NCBI GenBank assembly: GCA_023401495.1
Contig: JAEXDU010000063.1
Span: 1-21,442 of the forward strand
Reading direction: 5' to 3'
DNA from: Bacillota bacterium
Lineage (GTDB): Bacteria; Bacillota; Clostridia; Oscillospirales; Acutalibacteraceae
Length of the DNA stretch: 21,442 bases
Made by a program: the position numbers and the translations under genes
Part shown: positions 14,653 to 21,442 of the stretch, piece after piece
Position numbering within the stretch: position 1 is the stretch's first letter
How the letters are laid out: the number at the start of each line of letters is the position of its first letter
Notes under the pieces: model-generated
Database searches by the model: none
What the model was told of the DNA's origin: nothing
What the model saw: only the letters and a program-made list of their open reading frames with translations

Positions 14653-15627
14653 ATGACAGCAGAAAATAAATCATTGAAACAAAGACAATACAACAGCTTT
14701 TTGACACGCTATCAAACAGAGCTGCTTCTGGTCGGAATTCTTGCTGTGCTGTTCCTGTTTTTCGGGAATACATCCCCGGTGTTTTTTCAGTTAGAAACAC
14801 TGATGAAGCTCCTGAAACAGGCTTCTATCTACGGCATCATTGCAATCGGAATGGTGTTTGTCATCACTTCATCGGGAATCGATATCTCCGTCGGTTCCGT
14901 GGTCGGACTTTCCGGCGTGATTGTCGCCATGGGTATGGTAAACGGCGTGCCCATCCCGATCGCCATATTGCTGGCGATTGCGTCCAGCGCTTTGGTGGGC
15001 CTGTTCAACGGGATTCTGGTGTATGACGCAAACGTCCCGCCTTTCATTGCCACGTTGGGTTCCCTGACCATCGTCAGGAATTTGATCTTGTTGATTACAG
15101 GCGCAAAAACCATATCGGATCTTCCGAAGGTATTTACCAATTTTGCGGCAGACAGCGTGCTCGGAATTCCCTATCTGTTTCTTTCATGGGTCGTGTTCGT
15201 CTGCATCGGTCTGTTCATCGCGAAAAAGACCACCTTCGGGCGCAACATGTACGCTTACGGCAGCAACAAAGAGGCCGCCAGACTGAGCGGCATCCGTGTG
15301 CGCTCCGTGGTGTACGGCGTATACATATTCTGCTCCAGCGTGTGCGGTGTGGCAGGAATCCTCCTCGCATCGAGACTCGGCAACGGAGTTCCGAATGCGG
15401 GCACGGGGTATGAGCTGGACGCCATCGCGGCCGCGGTGGTCGGCGGAGCCAGCCTGGACGGCGGCGAGGGCTCTGTGATCGGAGCGGTGCTGGGCGCCAT
15501 GATCATGGCTACCCTGCGGCAGGGCGGAACCCTTTTGGGGATCAATTCTTTTATCATGGAAATCATCATCGGTTCCCTGATTGTAATAGCGGTTGTTCTG
15601 GATAAGGTGCGGAAAAAAAGAAACTGA
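14653..15627 (+). CDS. Sugar ABC transporter permease (RbsC-like)
   Basis: A 324-residue integral membrane protein of the ribose/xylose permease family with about eight to ten hydrophobic segments. Landmarks are 'SSGIDISVGSVVGLSG' (about 74-89), 'ATLGSLTIVRN' (about 134-144), 'GRNMYAYGSNKEAARLSGI' (about 196-214), which is the coupling loop that contacts the ATPase, and 'AIAAAVVGGASLDGGEG' (about 258-274). It ends in a basic cytoplasmic tail. AAGGAG overlapping the ATPase stop gives a three-base gap, so the two are translated together. It would form a homodimer channel in the cytoplasmic membrane. Confidence 0.95.
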   Translation: MTAENKSLKQRQYNSFLTRYQTELLLVGILAVLFLFFGNTSPVFFQLETLMKLLKQASIYGIIAIGMVFVITSSGIDISVGSVVGLSGVIVAMGMVNGVPIPIAILLAIASSALVGLFNGILVYDANVPPFIATLGSLTIVRNLILLITGAKTISDLPKVFTNFAADSVLGIPYLFLSWVVFVCIGLFIAKKTTFGRNMYAYGSNKEAARLSGIRVRSVVYGVYIFCSSVCGVAGILLASRLGNGVPNAGTGYELDAIAAAVVGGASLDGGEGSVIGAVLGAMIMATLRQGGTLLGINSFIMEIIIGSLIVIAVVLDKVRKKRN

Positions 15628-15663
15628 ACAATACAATTTTGAGAGCAATGGAGGTACGCGGAT

Positions 15664-16647
15664 ATGCTTTACAAAAAGGTGAAAATGATAGAGGAAGAAA
15701 TCTCCATCATTGGTGTGGGCTGTTGGAATTTCGGCGGAGACTGGGATTCGACGGACGATAAGAAATCCATCGATATCATCCACAAAGCGATTGATTTGGG
15801 AATCAACTTTTTTGACGTGGCTCCTGTATACGGATGGGGACATTCGGAAAAGGTTCTGGGAATGGCCCTGAAGAAGGGGCATTTGAGAGATAAGGTTCTG
15901 ATTGCGTCAAAGGGCGGGCTTCTCTGGAACGATGCGCACGAAACGACCAACAACCTTTCCAAAGAGAGCCTGCTGAAGGAAATCGACCAAACCCTGACCA
16001 GGCTGCAGACAGACCATATTGATATCTACCAGATGCATTGGCCGGACCCCAACGTGCCGCTGGAAGAAACCGCCGAGGCGCTGGAAGAGATCAAACGGGC
16101 CGGGAAAATCCGTTATGTCGGGCTGAGCAATTTTTCTCAGGATGATGTGGAAAAAATGATGAAGCTGACGCCGGTGCATTGTCAGCAGAGCCTGTATAAT
16201 ATGCTGGAGCGGAACACCACCAGCTATCACGGTATTCCGCTGGATTACCGCACGGAAGAGGAAGTGCTGCCCGCCGTCAGGAAACACGGTCAGGCTTTTT
16301 TGCCTTACAGCCCGCTGTTCCAAGGGCTGCTGGCAGGCAAATTCCATTCCGGGATCACTTTTTCCAGGAATGATATCCGAAACGAAAATCCAAAGCTGGT
16401 GGGCCCCCAGTTCGAGCAGTATTTTGAGGCAGGGGAAAAGCTGAAGAACCTTGCGGATGAATACGGGAAGCCCATGAACGAGATCGCCCTAAACTGGCTG
16501 AGACAAAAGCCGGAGGTCACCTCCATCATCGGGGGTGCTTCCTCGATTCAGCAGCTGGAACAGAACATACACTGCCTGACCTGGGACATTGACGATGAGA
16601 TGATGAAAAAAATCAGCGAAATCATCGCCCCGTTTGAGAATCTTTGA
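15664..16647 (+). CDS. Aldo/keto reductase
   Basis: A 327-residue NAD(P)H-dependent oxidoreductase with the aldo/keto reductase barrel. The catalytic tetrad is complete: Asp51 and Tyr56 ('FFDVAPVYGWGHSE'), Lys83 ('IASKGG') and His125 ('IYQMHWPDP'). Family segments 'RAGKIRYVGLSNFS' (about 145-158), 'LPYSPLFQGLLAGK' and 'SIIGGASSIQQLEQN' (cofactor-binding end) are present. Resemblance is closest to the Tas/YajO/IolS type of bacterial AKR. GGAGG at 15650-15654 lies ten bases before the ATG, and the gap to the permease is 36 bases. By position it probably oxidises or reduces the imported sugar or polyol as a first step. The substrate is unknown and no kinase or isomerase gene lies in this unit. 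Confidence 0.93.
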   Translation: MLYKKVKMIEEEISIIGVGCWNFGGDWDSTDDKKSIDIIHKAIDLGINFFDVAPVYGWGHSEKVLGMALKKGHLRDKVLIASKGGLLWNDAHETTNNLSKESLLKEIDQTLTRLQTDHIDIYQMHWPDPNVPLEETAEALEEIKRAGKIRYVGLSNFSQDDVEKMMKLTPVHCQQSLYNMLERNTTSYHGIPLDYRTEEEVLPAVRKHGQAFLPYSPLFQGLLAGKFHSGITFSRNDIRNENPKLVGPQFEQYFEAGEKLKNLADEYGKPMNEIALNWLRQKPEVTSIIGGASSIQQLEQNIHCLTWDIDDEMMKKISEIIAPFENL

Positions 16648-16654
16648 TCTTGCC

Positions 16655-16707
16655 ATAAAAACAGGGAGGATACTGCCCGCAAAGGGTGGTATCCTCCCTG
16701 TTTTTAT
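16655..16707 (+). terminator. Very strong terminator of the sugar operon
   Basis: A perfect 19-pair stem (ATAAAAACAGGGAGGATAC, 16655-16673, and its inverse at 16689-16707), extended inside by two G-T pairs and CCC/GGG to a five-base loop. A-rich and T-rich flanks let it work on both strands. It starts eight bases after the aldo/keto reductase stop. Confidence 0.92.
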
Positions 16708-16926
16708 GATGCTGAAAAGAGAAGAATGGCATGCGGTTTCTGTTGTTTTTAGTTCGGAGAAAAACACAATCCCATGATTTAGCTCTTATACAGATAACTC
16801 TGTTATCAAATTATAAAAGTCATAGAATCAACCTGTGCTTTGTATTCTGCTATTTTATTGAATTCTGCCAATACAAAAACCTTAACGATAAATGAGAGAT
16901 CAAGGCCGTGAATGCAGGGAACAATA

Positions 16927-16955
16927 TTGCAATTTACAATAAAAGCCAGTATAGT
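16927..16955 (+). promoter_or_regulatory. Promoter of the MocR-like regulator gene
   Basis: TTGCAA (16927-16932), 17 bases, TATAGT (16950-16955). The inverted repeat that follows overlaps the end of the -10 box and the start point, so a protein bound there would block this promoter. Confidence 0.6.
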
Positions 16956-16970
16956 TAGAGAAGACTAACT
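16953..16970. promoter_or_regulatory. Inverted repeat AGTTAG-N6-CTAACT (candidate operator, copy 1)
   Basis: AGTTAG and CTAACT separated by six bases, over the -10/start region of the regulator promoter. The inner ten bases recur with the same spacing at 18992-19007 before the iron permease gene. The two spacers differ (AGAAGA, GGGGAG) while the arms are identical, as expected of a protein-binding site. Confidence 0.55.
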
Positions 16971-17048
16971 TAAAGCTCCAATACAGTTGCGGCCAACGAG
17001 TGTTGATCAGAGCTCATGACATCATCGTATATTGAGGGGGATGGGCAT

Positions 17049-18569
17049 ATGGTGATCATAGATGAAAACAGTAAAATACCGCTGTATACCCAGTTGTATG
17101 AGGGGATTAAGGCGGATATCGTAAACGGGACACTCAAGCCCGGAACAAAGCTTCAGTCGAGCCGGACGATGTCTACGGAACTGCATCTCAGCAGGAATAC
17201 CGTTGAGCTGGCTTACGGTCAGCTATTTGCGGAGGGCTTTATTACAAGCATCCAGCGAAAAGGATATTATGTGGAAGCTCTGGATACGGAAACATTCCAG
17301 CAGGGTGGCTCCTGCTGTGACTCCTGCATTTGTCATGATTTCTGCGATTGCCGTATCACCGGCAAATGCTGTGACGCCTGCACTTGCCACCATCAGGACG
17401 AATCCGATGAAACACCGAATCAAGATATTCTCTATGATTTTAAGAGCGGGAAGCTTCTTCATTCCGATCTTCCCTGCAATCTGTGGCAAAGGCTGATCGG
17501 CAGGTGCTTTCACGACTACAAAGAAGATTTGGCGCTGCAAAAATCGGTTTTCGGTGAAGCAGGACTTCGCTCAGAGATACAAAAACATATCCTGAATTAC
17601 CGGGACGTCAGCTGCACTGCGGAACAGATCATTGTGACAACGGGTACGCAGTTTTGCCTGGACCTTGCCTGCCAGCTTTTGAAATCGTTCAATAGAGGGC
17701 TGGATATCGCCATGGAAGAGCCGGGCTACGATCAGTCACGCACCACCTTCCGGAATAATGGCCTGAATATATGTCCGATGGAGATTGACAAGCATGGAGC
17801 GGATGTAAAGGCACTCTCAGCGACCAATGCGATCGCGGCATATATCACCCCTTCCCATCAATTCCCCACAGGGATTGTGATGCCCATGTCCCGGCGGAAT
17901 GAGCTTGTGGAGTGGGCCAGACAAAAGGACACTTTTATCATCGAAGACGATTATAACTGCCACTTTCAGCATGGCGTCAGGATGCTTCCCTCCGTTCAAT
18001 CCCTGTGCGCGGACAGGGTGTTCTACGTTGGCAGTTTCTCGAATGTGCTATTCCCGTGCCTCAGCGTTTCCTATATGGTGGTTCCCGAAAAGCTGATGGA
18101 TCAGCTGCACAAGCGGTTCGACAACTATACTCCGTTTGTTTCGTTCCTGACGCAAAAACCGCTGGAGATGTTTATGAGGGAAGGCCTTTGGGAAGGCCAC
18201 CTGAGAAAAATGAAAAAGGCGCAGCGGATCAAATGCGAGGCGCTGGTTGATGCTCTGAACCATCGATTTAGAGACAGCATACATATTTCGGCATTTCATG
18301 CCGGGCTGCATCTGCTGGTTCGGGCCGAGTGGCCGATCACGGAGCAGGAATTGATCAGCCGGGCCCGCCGGGCGGGTGTGGGCGTGTATCCAACCTCCAA
18401 CTATTGGAACCGCCCTGAAAAAAGCCAAAGAGCGACAGTGCTTCTGAATTACGGGGGTATCCCGCTGAAAGATATCCCAGATGCGGTCGAGTGCCTTTCT
18501 ATGGCATGGCACGATCATGATTCTGGAGCCATGCAAGACATTGAGACTGGTTCTTTTGCTTTGCGTTAG
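17049..18569 (+). CDS. MocR/GabR-like regulator with Cys-rich linker and lost PLP lysine
   Basis: A 506-residue protein: an N-terminal GntR-type winged helix (about 8-75: 'IPLYTQLYEGIKADI', 'LHLSRNTVELAYGQLFAEG') and a C-terminal class I aminotransferase-like domain (about 125-485). The latter keeps the MocR segments 'MEEPGYDQSRTTFRNNG', 'YITPSHQFPTGIVMPMSRR' and 'IIEDDY'. The PLP-binding lysine, expected in GTFSK, is Asn332 here ('GSFSN', codon AAT), and the following LRxGY is altered to LSVSY, so normal PLP linkage is not possible. Residues 89-113 carry ten cysteines with three nearby histidines, in a repeated CCDxCxCH unit. The start at 17049 follows GAGGGGG at 17034-17040; a start 11 codons upstream has a weaker site. 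The neighbours are iron uptake genes. Metal or redox sensing is inferred. Confidence 0.9.
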   Translation: MVIIDENSKIPLYTQLYEGIKADIVNGTLKPGTKLQSSRTMSTELHLSRNTVELAYGQLFAEGFITSIQRKGYYVEALDTETFQQGGSCCDSCICHDFCDCRITGKCCDACTCHHQDESDETPNQDILYDFKSGKLLHSDLPCNLWQRLIGRCFHDYKEDLALQKSVFGEAGLRSEIQKHILNYRDVSCTAEQIIVTTGTQFCLDLACQLLKSFNRGLDIAMEEPGYDQSRTTFRNNGLNICPMEIDKHGADVKALSATNAIAAYITPSHQFPTGIVMPMSRRNELVEWARQKDTFIIEDDYNCHFQHGVRMLPSVQSLCADRVFYVGSFSNVLFPCLSVSYMVVPEKLMDQLHKRFDNYTPFVSFLTQKPLEMFMREGLWEGHLRKMKKAQRIKCEALVDALNHRFRDSIHISAFHAGLHLLVRAEWPITEQELISRARRAGVGVYPTSNYWNRPEKSQRATVLLNYGGIPLKDIPDAVECLSMAWHDHDSGAMQDIETGSFALR

Positions 18570-18656
18570 ACAATTCTAAAATATGTTTATGGGCAGGGTA
18601 GGTCTTTTGATATGCTGCTGATTGTCCAAATACAGATTCATAAAGGATTGGTCGTG

Positions 18657-18869
18657 ATGCTTTTATCGTTGGCGTCGGTTGGTGAAATGCACCAGGTCAA
18701 GGCAATTTGGGTAGAGGACAGAACAAGAGATACTCTGAAAGAAGTTGGAATCACAGAGGATTGTGAAATATTGATCGTATTGAAACAATTTGACGATACC
18801 ATTATTGTCGGTATTCAGGAGAAGCGCATTGCCATAGGCAGAGAATTGGCCCGCAAAATTATCGTATAA
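18657..18869 (+). CDS. feoA: FeoA-type ferrous iron transport accessory protein
   Basis: A 70-residue protein with the FeoA SH3-like pattern: 'LLSLASVGEMHQVKAI' at the start, 'TLKEVGITEDCEILIVLKQ' in the middle, and 'IVGIQEKRIAIGRELARKIIV' at the end. This matches the family's order of a short Leu/Gly start, an 'LGhxxG'-like turn (here GITED), and a C-terminal 'xxRhAhxxxhAxxIhV'. The start is preferred at 18657 (GTG at 18654 is possible) with AAAGG ahead; an ATG 15 codons earlier adds a tail not usual for FeoA. FeoA normally assists the FeoB Fe(II) transporter. No feoB lies in the window; here it follows the regulator by 87 bases and is cut off by a terminator. Confidence 0.75.
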   Translation: MLLSLASVGEMHQVKAIWVEDRTRDTLKEVGITEDCEILIVLKQFDDTIIVGIQEKRIAIGRELARKIIV

Positions 18870-18873
18870 ATCG

Positions 18874-18924
18874 TGGCTGCGGCTGTGAAAACAACGGGTT
18901 TTCACAGCCGCAGCCATATTTTTT
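18874..18924 (+). terminator. Strong terminator after feoA
   Basis: A perfect 19-pair stem (TGGCTGCGGCTGTGAAAAC, 18874-18892, and its inverse at 18898-18916) with loop AACGG, followed by TATTTTTT. It begins four bases after the feoA stop and separates regulator plus feoA from the iron permease genes. Confidence 0.9.
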
Positions 18925-18989
18925 ATCCCAAGACCTTTCAGAAACCAATCTGGAGCCATCCGGATTTTCAGAACTGGTTCTTGTACTTT

Positions 18990-19017
18990 TTGTTAGGGGG
19001 AGCTAACTTTATATATG
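18990..19017 (+). promoter_or_regulatory. Promoter of the iron permease operon with inverted repeat copy 2
   Basis: A possible promoter TTGTTA (18990-18995), 16 bases, TATATG (19012-19017). Within it lies GTTAG-GGGGAG-CTAAC (18992-19007), identical in arms and spacing to the repeat at the regulator's promoter. A protein bound here would cover the -35 box and spacer. The promoter boxes are moderate matches; the repeat is exact. Confidence 0.45.
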
Positions 19018-19095
19018 GTGTGTTGTGGTACCGGCAGGGATGTCGGTCATCTGCCGCCACTGTGTGTTTATCATTTATGGAAAGGAGGGTGAAAG

Positions 19096-20346
19096 GTGCG
19101 TAAGGTATTTGCTGTGATTACACTGATGCTGGTTCTCGTCAGTTCGTTTTCGATAGGGGCATTTGCCGCTACCGCTCATGAAACCTGGAACGATGTTGTG
19201 GACGAGATGGAATCTGTTCTGGATGAGTCTTATGATCTGTATGTATCGGGAGAAGCGAAAGCCGCGAAAGAGAAAGTCGACGTCGCCTACTACTCGTACT
19301 ATGAAAAGCTGGGTTTTGAAAAAACAGTGATGGCGCATATATCGGGGAACCGTGCGGCAACGGTGGAATACCAGTTCAGTTTTGCGAAAAAGGCCATCAA
19401 CGCCGGCAGCACAAACGAGGAAGTCAAAGCCTCGCTCGACGAATTGACCAGGCTGCTGCGGGAAGACGCCGACCAGCTCGATGGCAAAAAAGAGAGCGCG
19501 ATGGGTGTTTTTCTTGCTTCGCTTCTGATTATAACAAGAGAAGGCTTTGAGGCCATCATCATTGTCGGCGCGATCATCGCCTATCTGGTCAAATCCGGGA
19601 ACAAGCAAAAAACCGGCGCAGTTTATTGGGGATCGGTCATTGCCCTGGGCGCGAGCGTCATCATGGCGTTTATCCTGAATAGCCTGTCGGGTGCGAGCGG
19701 CGCGAATCAGGAAATTACCGAGGGGCTGACGATGCTTCTTGCCGTGGTGGTTCTGTTTTATGTCAGCAACTGGATGGTGTCCAAATCGGAATCCGCCGCC
19801 TGGACGAGCTACATAGAGGGCAAGGTTCAAAGCTCTATTACACGGGGGAGCGTATTTTCCCTCGCGTTCGCCGCGTTTCTCGCGGTTTTCAGGGAGGGCG
19901 CCGAAACGATCCTGTTCTATCAGGCGTTGCTGGCCGGTACAAAAACGTATCTCAACATGGTCTGGCTTGGCCTTGGCGTAGGCTGTGTGGCGCTTGTGAT
20001 CATCTATCTTCTGATTCGTTTCATGAGCATCAAGCTGCCGCTGAAGCCGTTTTTCCTCGGCACCAGTATTCTGTTGTTCGTCATGTCCATTTCCTTTGTG
20101 GGTTCCGGCGTAAAGGAACTGCAGGAAGGCAATCTCGTGGGAGTCACGCCGGTGTCCGGTATCACTTCGGTTGATATTCTGGGGATTTACCCCACGCTGG
20201 AAACATTGATTCCGCAGGCTGTTCTGCTCGCGCTGACGATCGTAACGTTTGTGGTTCAGATCAGGAAAACGAGAAAGATGAGGGCCATGAGAATGGCTGC
20301 CGGGGAGGGATCAGCCGCCCCGCAATCGGATCATCCGTCCGAGTAA
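19096..20346 (+). CDS. FTR1-family high-affinity iron permease
   Basis: A 416-residue protein starting at GTG after AAAGGAGGG (19081-19089). It has a signal peptide (1 to about 24, ending 'GAFA') and an extracellular helical domain (about 27-130) rich in Glu/Asp and Tyr. About seven membrane segments follow from residue 136, and a basic cytoplasmic tail ends the chain. Both iron-translocation motifs of the FTR1/EfeU family are present: REGFE (148-152) and REGAE (266-270). The layout (extracytoplasmic domain then FTR1 domain) is that of bacterial FTR1-like proteins that work with P19, encoded next. It should move Fe ions across the cytoplasmic membrane. Control by the upstream inverted repeat is inferred. 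Confidence 0.93.
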   Translation: MRKVFAVITLMLVLVSSFSIGAFAATAHETWNDVVDEMESVLDESYDLYVSGEAKAAKEKVDVAYYSYYEKLGFEKTVMAHISGNRAATVEYQFSFAKKAINAGSTNEEVKASLDELTRLLREDADQLDGKKESAMGVFLASLLIITREGFEAIIIVGAIIAYLVKSGNKQKTGAVYWGSVIALGASVIMAFILNSLSGASGANQEITEGLTMLLAVVVLFYVSNWMVSKSESAAWTSYIEGKVQSSITRGSVFSLAFAAFLAVFREGAETILFYQALLAGTKTYLNMVWLGLGVGCVALVIIYLLIRFMSIKLPLKPFFLGTSILLFVMSISFVGSGVKELQEGNLVGVTPVSGITSVDILGIYPTLETLIPQAVLLALTIVTFVVQIRKTRKMRAMRMAAGEGSAAPQSDHPSE

Positions 20347-20418
20347 TCAGATTTAGCGGTCATCTTTCTACCGGGAGGATGGCGCAAAATGAAAAATAAA
20401 TTTCAGGAGGTATCATCA

Positions 20419-21057
20419 ATGATTCTTAAAAAAGTATCTGTTTTTTCCCTCGCCATGGCGATGGTGATGTCGCTTTCCCTCGCAGGCTGCGCATCGACCG
20501 ACACAACTTCCACCCCCGCGGCTTCTACCCCTGAGGCTTCCGCCTCGAGCGATGCCGGCGGCGACGTGGCCGCGCCCGGCGAAACGGCCGGCTTTGAGGA
20601 ATTCCCGATCGGCGACGATCAGGAGCTTGGCCCGCTGAATGTTGCTGCCGTCTATTTCCAGCCGGTAGATATGGAACCGGCTGGTTCCGCTGGTCTTGCC
20701 GCTTCGGAAGCAGACATGCATATCGAGGCGGATATCTCCGCGCTGAAAAACGATCTTGGCTATGGCGTGGGTGACTTTGTTCCATATTTGACGGTCAATT
20801 ATGAAATCACCAGCGAGGACGGAAAAACAAAGGTGGAAGGCACCTTCATGCCGATGAGCGCGAGCGACGGCCCCCATTACGGTGCGAACATCAAGCTTGG
20901 TGCCGCCGGTACTTACAAAGTGAAATTCAGCATCGAAAACCCCGAGGGACAGGGGTATCTTCTTCATGTTGACAAAGAGACGGGCGTTACCGGGCATTAT
21001 TGGACAGAACCGCTTGTAGCCGAGTGGGATTTTGATTATGTTCCGCGGGTCTGGTAA
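20419..21057 (+). CDS. P19-type periplasmic iron-binding lipoprotein
   Basis: A 212-residue lipoprotein (lipobox LAGC, Cys24) with a Thr/Ser/Ala tether and then a P19/Tpd domain (about 70-210). Conserved features are 'VAAVYFQPVDMEP' (76-87, Glu86), 'ADMHIEADI' (Met100, His101), 'GTFMPMSASDGPHYGANI' (Met144, Met146, His153) and 'LLHVDKETGV' (His183). In Campylobacter P19, residues in these segments bind copper and iron, and the protein works with an FTR1-type permease. The start at 20419 is preferred (AGGAGG at 20405-20410, standard signal peptide length). An in-frame ATG at 20389 also has GGGAGG ahead and cannot be excluded. The gap after the FTR1 gene is 72 bases. Confidence 0.92.
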   Translation: MILKKVSVFSLAMAMVMSLSLAGCASTDTTSTPAASTPEASASSDAGGDVAAPGETAGFEEFPIGDDQELGPLNVAAVYFQPVDMEPAGSAGLAASEADMHIEADISALKNDLGYGVGDFVPYLTVNYEITSEDGKTKVEGTFMPMSASDGPHYGANIKLGAAGTYKVKFSIENPEGQGYLLHVDKETGVTGHYWTEPLVAEWDFDYVPRVW

Positions 21058-21100
21058 TTTTGTTAGCTCATAACCACTCAGCATTCTAAAAATATGGATA

Positions 21101-21145
21101 CGCGCCATGGTCAGTTCGCGTTTCGGCGCGGGCTGCCATGGCGCG
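21101..21145 (+). other. Intercistronic hairpin after the P19 gene
   Basis: CGCGCCATGG and CCATGGCGCG form a perfect ten-pair stem around a GC-rich 25-base loop that can itself pair in part (CGCG). No T-tract follows, so it may protect the 3' end of the upstream message rather than stop transcription. Confidence 0.45.
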
Positions 21146-21178
21146 GTTCATTTACGTTGACAGGGAGGTGGTAACACC

Positions 21179-21442
21179 ATGCTGAAATATCTCATCCAGG
21201 TTGTACAGAATTCGCTTACCACCGGAATTCTTCTGGCCATGCTGTTTGCCCTTTCACAGCTTGGCGGCAAACAAAAGCAAAAAAAATGGTTGCTTTGGGG
21301 GCTGACAGCGGGAGTCGCGGCTGCGCTTCTGTTGGCGGTTCTCAAATCCACAACGGTTCTCATCAACAGAGAATACTTCAACATCGGTATTTTATCTGTT
21401 GCAATCCTTTCGGAAATTCTTTTCTGTATGCTTTTGTGGGGC
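21179..21442 (+). CDS. Membrane protein of the iron-uptake operon (5' part; runs off the window)
   Basis: The first 88 codons of a gene open to the right edge, starting at ATG 21179 after GGGAGGTGG (21163-21171). Three hydrophobic segments are seen: 'TTGILLAMLFALSQLGG' (about 14-30), 'WLLWGLTAGVAAALLLAVL' (about 37-55) and 'IGILSVAILSEILFCMLLWG' (69-88), with a basic loop KQKQKK between the first two. In P19/FTR1 gene clusters the next gene commonly encodes a membrane protein with a C-terminal Fe-S-containing domain (DUF2318). That identity is inferred from position and topology only, because the diagnostic part lies outside the window. Confidence 0.65.
   Translation, partial: MLKYLIQVVQNSLTTGILLAMLFALSQLGGKQKQKKWLLWGLTAGVAAALLLAVLKSTTVLINREYFNIGILSVAILSEILFCMLLWG

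Larger units (their letters stand above)
16708..17048. other. AT-rich intergenic region before the MocR-like gene
   Basis: About 340 bases with no gene. The first 200 bases hold nothing recognised. The last 120 hold a promoter at 16927-16955 and an inverted repeat at 16953-16970, giving a leader of roughly 85 bases before the start codon. Confidence 0.55.

Noticed and set aside
16954..16969. DtxR/IdeR or Fur box
   Set aside because: TTAG and CTAA elements are shared with the DtxR/IdeR consensus, but the spacing differs, and no Fur-type GATAAT-ATTATC symmetry is present.
21061..21075. Third copy of the iron-region inverted repeat after the P19 gene
   Set aside because: GTTAGCTCATAAC has different arms and spacing (GTTA-N5-TAAC) and does not match GTTAG-N6-CTAAC.

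Overview
The window looks like the chromosome of an anaerobic gut-type Firmicute, probably class Clostridia. Evidence: strong AGGAGG ribosome-binding sites, many intrinsic terminators with long T-tracts, an ECF-like sigma factor with a membrane partner, and proteins of Firmicute type throughout. The organism cannot be named from sequence alone. No rRNA, tRNA, CRISPR array, insertion sequence or phage gene was seen.

Left third (106-6646, minus strand): a six-gene catabolic operon. Reading leftward it encodes a zinc N-carbamoyl/allantoate-type amidohydrolase, a HutF-like amidohydrolase/deiminase, the large and small subunits of aconitase X, a D-2-hydroxyacid dehydrogenase, and an NMT1/SsuA-like substrate-binding lipoprotein whose permease and ATPase would lie beyond the left edge. 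ATGA overlaps and a 0-base junction indicate translational coupling. A good sigma-A promoter lies about 190 bases upstream of the first gene, and an intrinsic terminator sits between promoter and gene, so the operon may be controlled by leader attenuation. The set fits stepwise deamination, decarbamoylation, dehydration and reduction of an unknown imported nitrogen compound.

Middle: 6647-7386 is non-coding with a structured GC-rich patch and a promoter, followed by an orphan four-helix membrane protein (7387-7887). Next is a two-gene unit (8378-10311): an ECF-like sigma factor overlapping a gene whose product joins an anti-sigma-like cytosolic segment and one membrane helix to a complete extracellular serpin. 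This could be a protease-sensing signalling pair. A perfect terminator closes it.

10648-16707 (plus strand): a ribose-type ABC sugar system. A LacI-family repressor has an operator just after its own promoter, and a 28-base perfect palindrome lies before the substrate-binding lipoprotein gene. A fused ATPase, a permease and an aldo/keto reductase follow, ending in a very strong terminator.

16927 to the right edge (plus strand): a metal-related region. A MocR/GabR-like regulator has lost the PLP-binding lysine (Asn instead) and carries ten cysteines in 25 residues between its DNA-binding and aminotransferase-like domains. FeoA follows, then a terminator, then an FTR1-type iron permease, a P19-type periplasmic iron protein and the start of a membrane protein gene that runs off the window. 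The same inverted repeat (GTTAG-N6-CTAAC) lies at the regulator's promoter and before the FTR1 gene, which suggests that both are controlled together, perhaps by this regulator in response to metal or redox state.
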